This document shows positions 62,796-64,000 of a DNA stretch of 64,000 bases, piece after piece. A program made the position numbers and the translations under genes. The stretch is taken from assembly GCF_013912375.1 (NCBI RefSeq), contig NZ_JACETV010000005.1, forward strand, positions 372,001-436,000. The letters are read 5' to 3'. Position 1 is the stretch's first letter; each line of letters starts with the position of its first letter. The stretch comes from Emticicia sp. BO119. Its GTDB lineage: Bacteria > Bacteroidota > Bacteroidia > Cytophagales > Spirosomataceae. Below the pieces are notes generated by a model. The model was given only the letters and a program-made list of their open reading frames with translations, had not been told where the DNA came from and did not search any database.

Positions 62796-62832
62796 GTTAT
62801 GCAAAAAACAGCATAACAAAAGTAAAACAAAA

Positions 62833-62875
62833 AGAGTATAAGAAGCTGATTATTAGCAACTTATACTCTTTTTTG
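62833..62875 (+). terminator. Terminator after tRNA-Leu
   Basis: A perfect 10-bp stem (AGAGTATAAG / CTTATACTCT) with a T-rich tail. Confidence 0.8.
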
Positions 62876-63092
62876 TTTCTGTTAGGTAGCTTTTGTTTAG
62901 CTCTTCTTTATTTTAAAATAGTCCCCATTTAGTCCCTATAAAAATAATAAAATTATTGTAGTACATGTAGATATTAATTTATTTCTTATCCAATAGCCCA
63001 ACTAAAGCGTTCTAATTGGAAAAAGTATGGCTATAATTCAAAAATGTTTTTAGAGGTTTCCATTTCACTCATATATACTTCTTAGGATAAAA
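62876..63092. other. Flank between tRNA-Leu and the SEFIR gene
   Basis: AT-rich, no gene. It holds a short near-direct repeat TAGTCCCC-ATT-TAGTCCCT (about 62919-62937), which could be part of an attachment-site relic, but no matching copy is seen in the tRNA 3' end. Confidence 0.3.
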
Positions 63093-64000
63093 TTAAAATA
63101 AACTACCGACATCTTCGGGTTCATTAGATTCATTTCTTTTCACAACAGAATTAAAAAGAATATTAACTGTATTACCTAACTTTCTAAGCAATCTATCTAT
63201 TTCTTTTGATTCAAGATTAGATAAATCGATAGTATCTCTTTCTCTTAATGCAAATGGATAGATTTCCTTAGTTTTATCTGTGAAAGTTACTAATATGTAC
63301 TTATTTGGATTTTCATCAATATCATTAAGAATCAAACTATATTCAAATCCAACACTACTCTTGAAATCATTGGTTTTTAATGCATATCCTTCTGAAAGAA
63401 TAACAATTACTTTATTACTTTCTTTAATGCTTTTTATCATCATTTCAGTAAAGCTCGTATCGGTTTCATTATCATTCAAATTTTTATCAAAAGTCGCATT
63501 AAAACCTCGGCTTCGTAAAGCATTGACTAATTGGTGAACTTTGTTATAATGTGGCTGGTCAACATTGCCATCCTTATCATTCGTAGCATATGTAACGAAT
63601 ACTTTTATTTCGGTATCTAATGATTCTTTATTAAGAGTTTTTATTTTAATTTCATCTTTCTCTTCAATATTTTCTAAGCCGACTGAATATAATAATTGAA
63701 AAATAGACAGCTTAGTATCACTTTTATAGCAAGTCACATTTACTCTACCTTCGTTTATTAAATCAATTAATTCTTCATATTCAAAAACAGTTGGTTTTTC
63801 AAGGATTTGGCATTTTTTACAATAGCATGGAACTCTTAATTGAGGAACCACTCCCCTATACTCTTTAATAATATTGGACATTGAATTCATGATTAACAAC
63901 ATTAGTCCTCTTGCATCATTTCCTGTAGCTTTAATAAGAATTTTTTTCTTGTGCGCCTCTTCTACTATCTGAGCATAACTATTATTCTGCTTTAATATAA
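63093..64000 (-). CDS. C-terminal part of a SEFIR/TIR-like domain protein (runs off the window)
   Basis: The frame is open to the right edge: upstream of the first Met (63902) it continues through KKILIKATGNDARGL without a stop, so the real start lies beyond 64000. Visible parts: a helical stretch, a zinc-ribbon-like segment (RVPCYCKKCQILEKPTVFEY) followed by LIDLINEGRVNVTC, and a SEFIR domain (about the last 170 residues; IKVFVTYATND, HQLVNALRSRGFNATFDKNL, SFTEMMIKSIKESNKVIVIL, SVGFEYSLILNDID). The preceding segment resembles the end of COR domains in Roc-COR proteins with C-terminal TIR/SEFIR effectors. Such proteins are candidates for immune or cell-death signalling. Location next to tRNA-Leu suggests an acquired region. 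Confidence 0.75.
   Translation of the reverse strand, partial: ILKQNNSYAQIVEEAHKKKILIKATGNDARGLMLLIMNSMSNIIKEYRGVVPQLRVPCYCKKCQILEKPTVFEYEELIDLINEGRVNVTCYKSDTKLSIFQLLYSVGLENIEEKDEIKIKTLNKESLDTEIKVFVTYATNDKDGNVDQPHYNKVHQLVNALRSRGFNATFDKNLNDNETDTSFTEMMIKSIKESNKVIVILSEGYALKTNDFKSSVGFEYSLILNDIDENPNKYILVTFTDKTKEIYPFALRERDTIDLSNLESKEIDRLLRKLGNTVNILFNSVVKRNESNEPEDVGSLF

Noticed and set aside
62593-62841. An 82-codon open frame across the tRNA genes
   Set aside because: It overlaps both tRNAs and reads the tRNA-Leu sequence as GVVELVDTQDLKSCEP, a well-known spurious translation of tRNA-Leu.
62919-62937. TAGTCCCC/TAGTCCCT near-repeat as an attachment site
   Set aside because: No matching segment occurs at the 3' end of tRNA-Leu, and no integrase is seen within the window.
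1-64000. CRISPR array, rRNA operon or insertion sequence
   Set aside because: I found no regularly spaced repeats of CRISPR type, no rRNA sequence and no transposase gene on either strand.

Overview
The window looks like chromosomal DNA of a Bacteroidota member, most likely of the order Cytophagales (Emticicia/Arcicella/Spirosomaceae-like). This is inferred from low GC content, SusC/SusD and other TonB-dependent outer-membrane genes, many small lipoproteins, domain families DUF4494, DUF5020 and DUF5690, paired DUF1501/DUF1800 genes, and recurrent -7 promoter boxes of the form TAnnTTTG with no strong Shine-Dalgarno sites. The genus is a guess.

Layout. 0-6 kb: a STAS-less SulP transporter with a UspA-like protein, a two-component system, and two exported proteins. 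6-9.8 kb: small proteins, an LpxH-like phosphoesterase overlapping a glycosyltransferase, and a VOC protein bracketed by two inverted-repeat elements. 9.8-25.2 kb: a phosphorus-flavoured region with a periplasmic alkaline-phosphatase-superfamily enzyme, a PhnZ-like HD oxygenase, a SusD/SusC pair, a protein-glutaminase-like gene, a phosphonatase-like hydrolase coupled to a FAD amine oxidase, a DUF5020 outer-membrane protein and a DUF5690 (MFS-like) transporter. 25-34 kb: AI-2E exporter family protein, lipoproteins, a second TonB receptor with a beta-helix lipoprotein, a rhodanese-thioredoxin fusion and a sterol-desaturase-type hydroxylase. 34-46.6 kb: a tandem duplication of a three-gene module (DUF1800, DUF1501, PA14/discoidin protein); the upstream copy has an in-frame stop in DUF1800. 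47-62.3 kb: mostly housekeeping (M48 protease, KdsD, RecQ, RRM protein, SdaA, HisIE) plus a TsdA-like dihaem cytochrome with a DsrE protein and a GH9-deacetylase fusion. 62.5-64 kb: tRNA-Gly, tRNA-Leu and the 3' end of a SEFIR-domain gene that runs off the window.

Main discovery candidate: four transcription units (SusC/SusD, TonB receptor/beta-helix lipoprotein, phosphonatase-like hydrolase/FAD oxidase, DUF5690 transporter) carry arrays of 11-bp direct repeats (TTAACA-N5 and close variants) upstream of the gene. Two of these arrays sit at exactly the same distance from a TAnnTTTG box. The repeats resemble PhoB/PhoP boxes (11-bp period). With two different predicted C-P bond-cleaving enzymes nearby, they suggest a locally clustered phosphate-starvation regulon for scavenging aminoethylphosphonate-type compounds. 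The regulator is not obvious in the window and the function is inferred, not shown.

All starts given here are my choice. Where a longer reading began at TTG or GTG inside a promoter box I moved the start to the first sensible downstream codon and say so.
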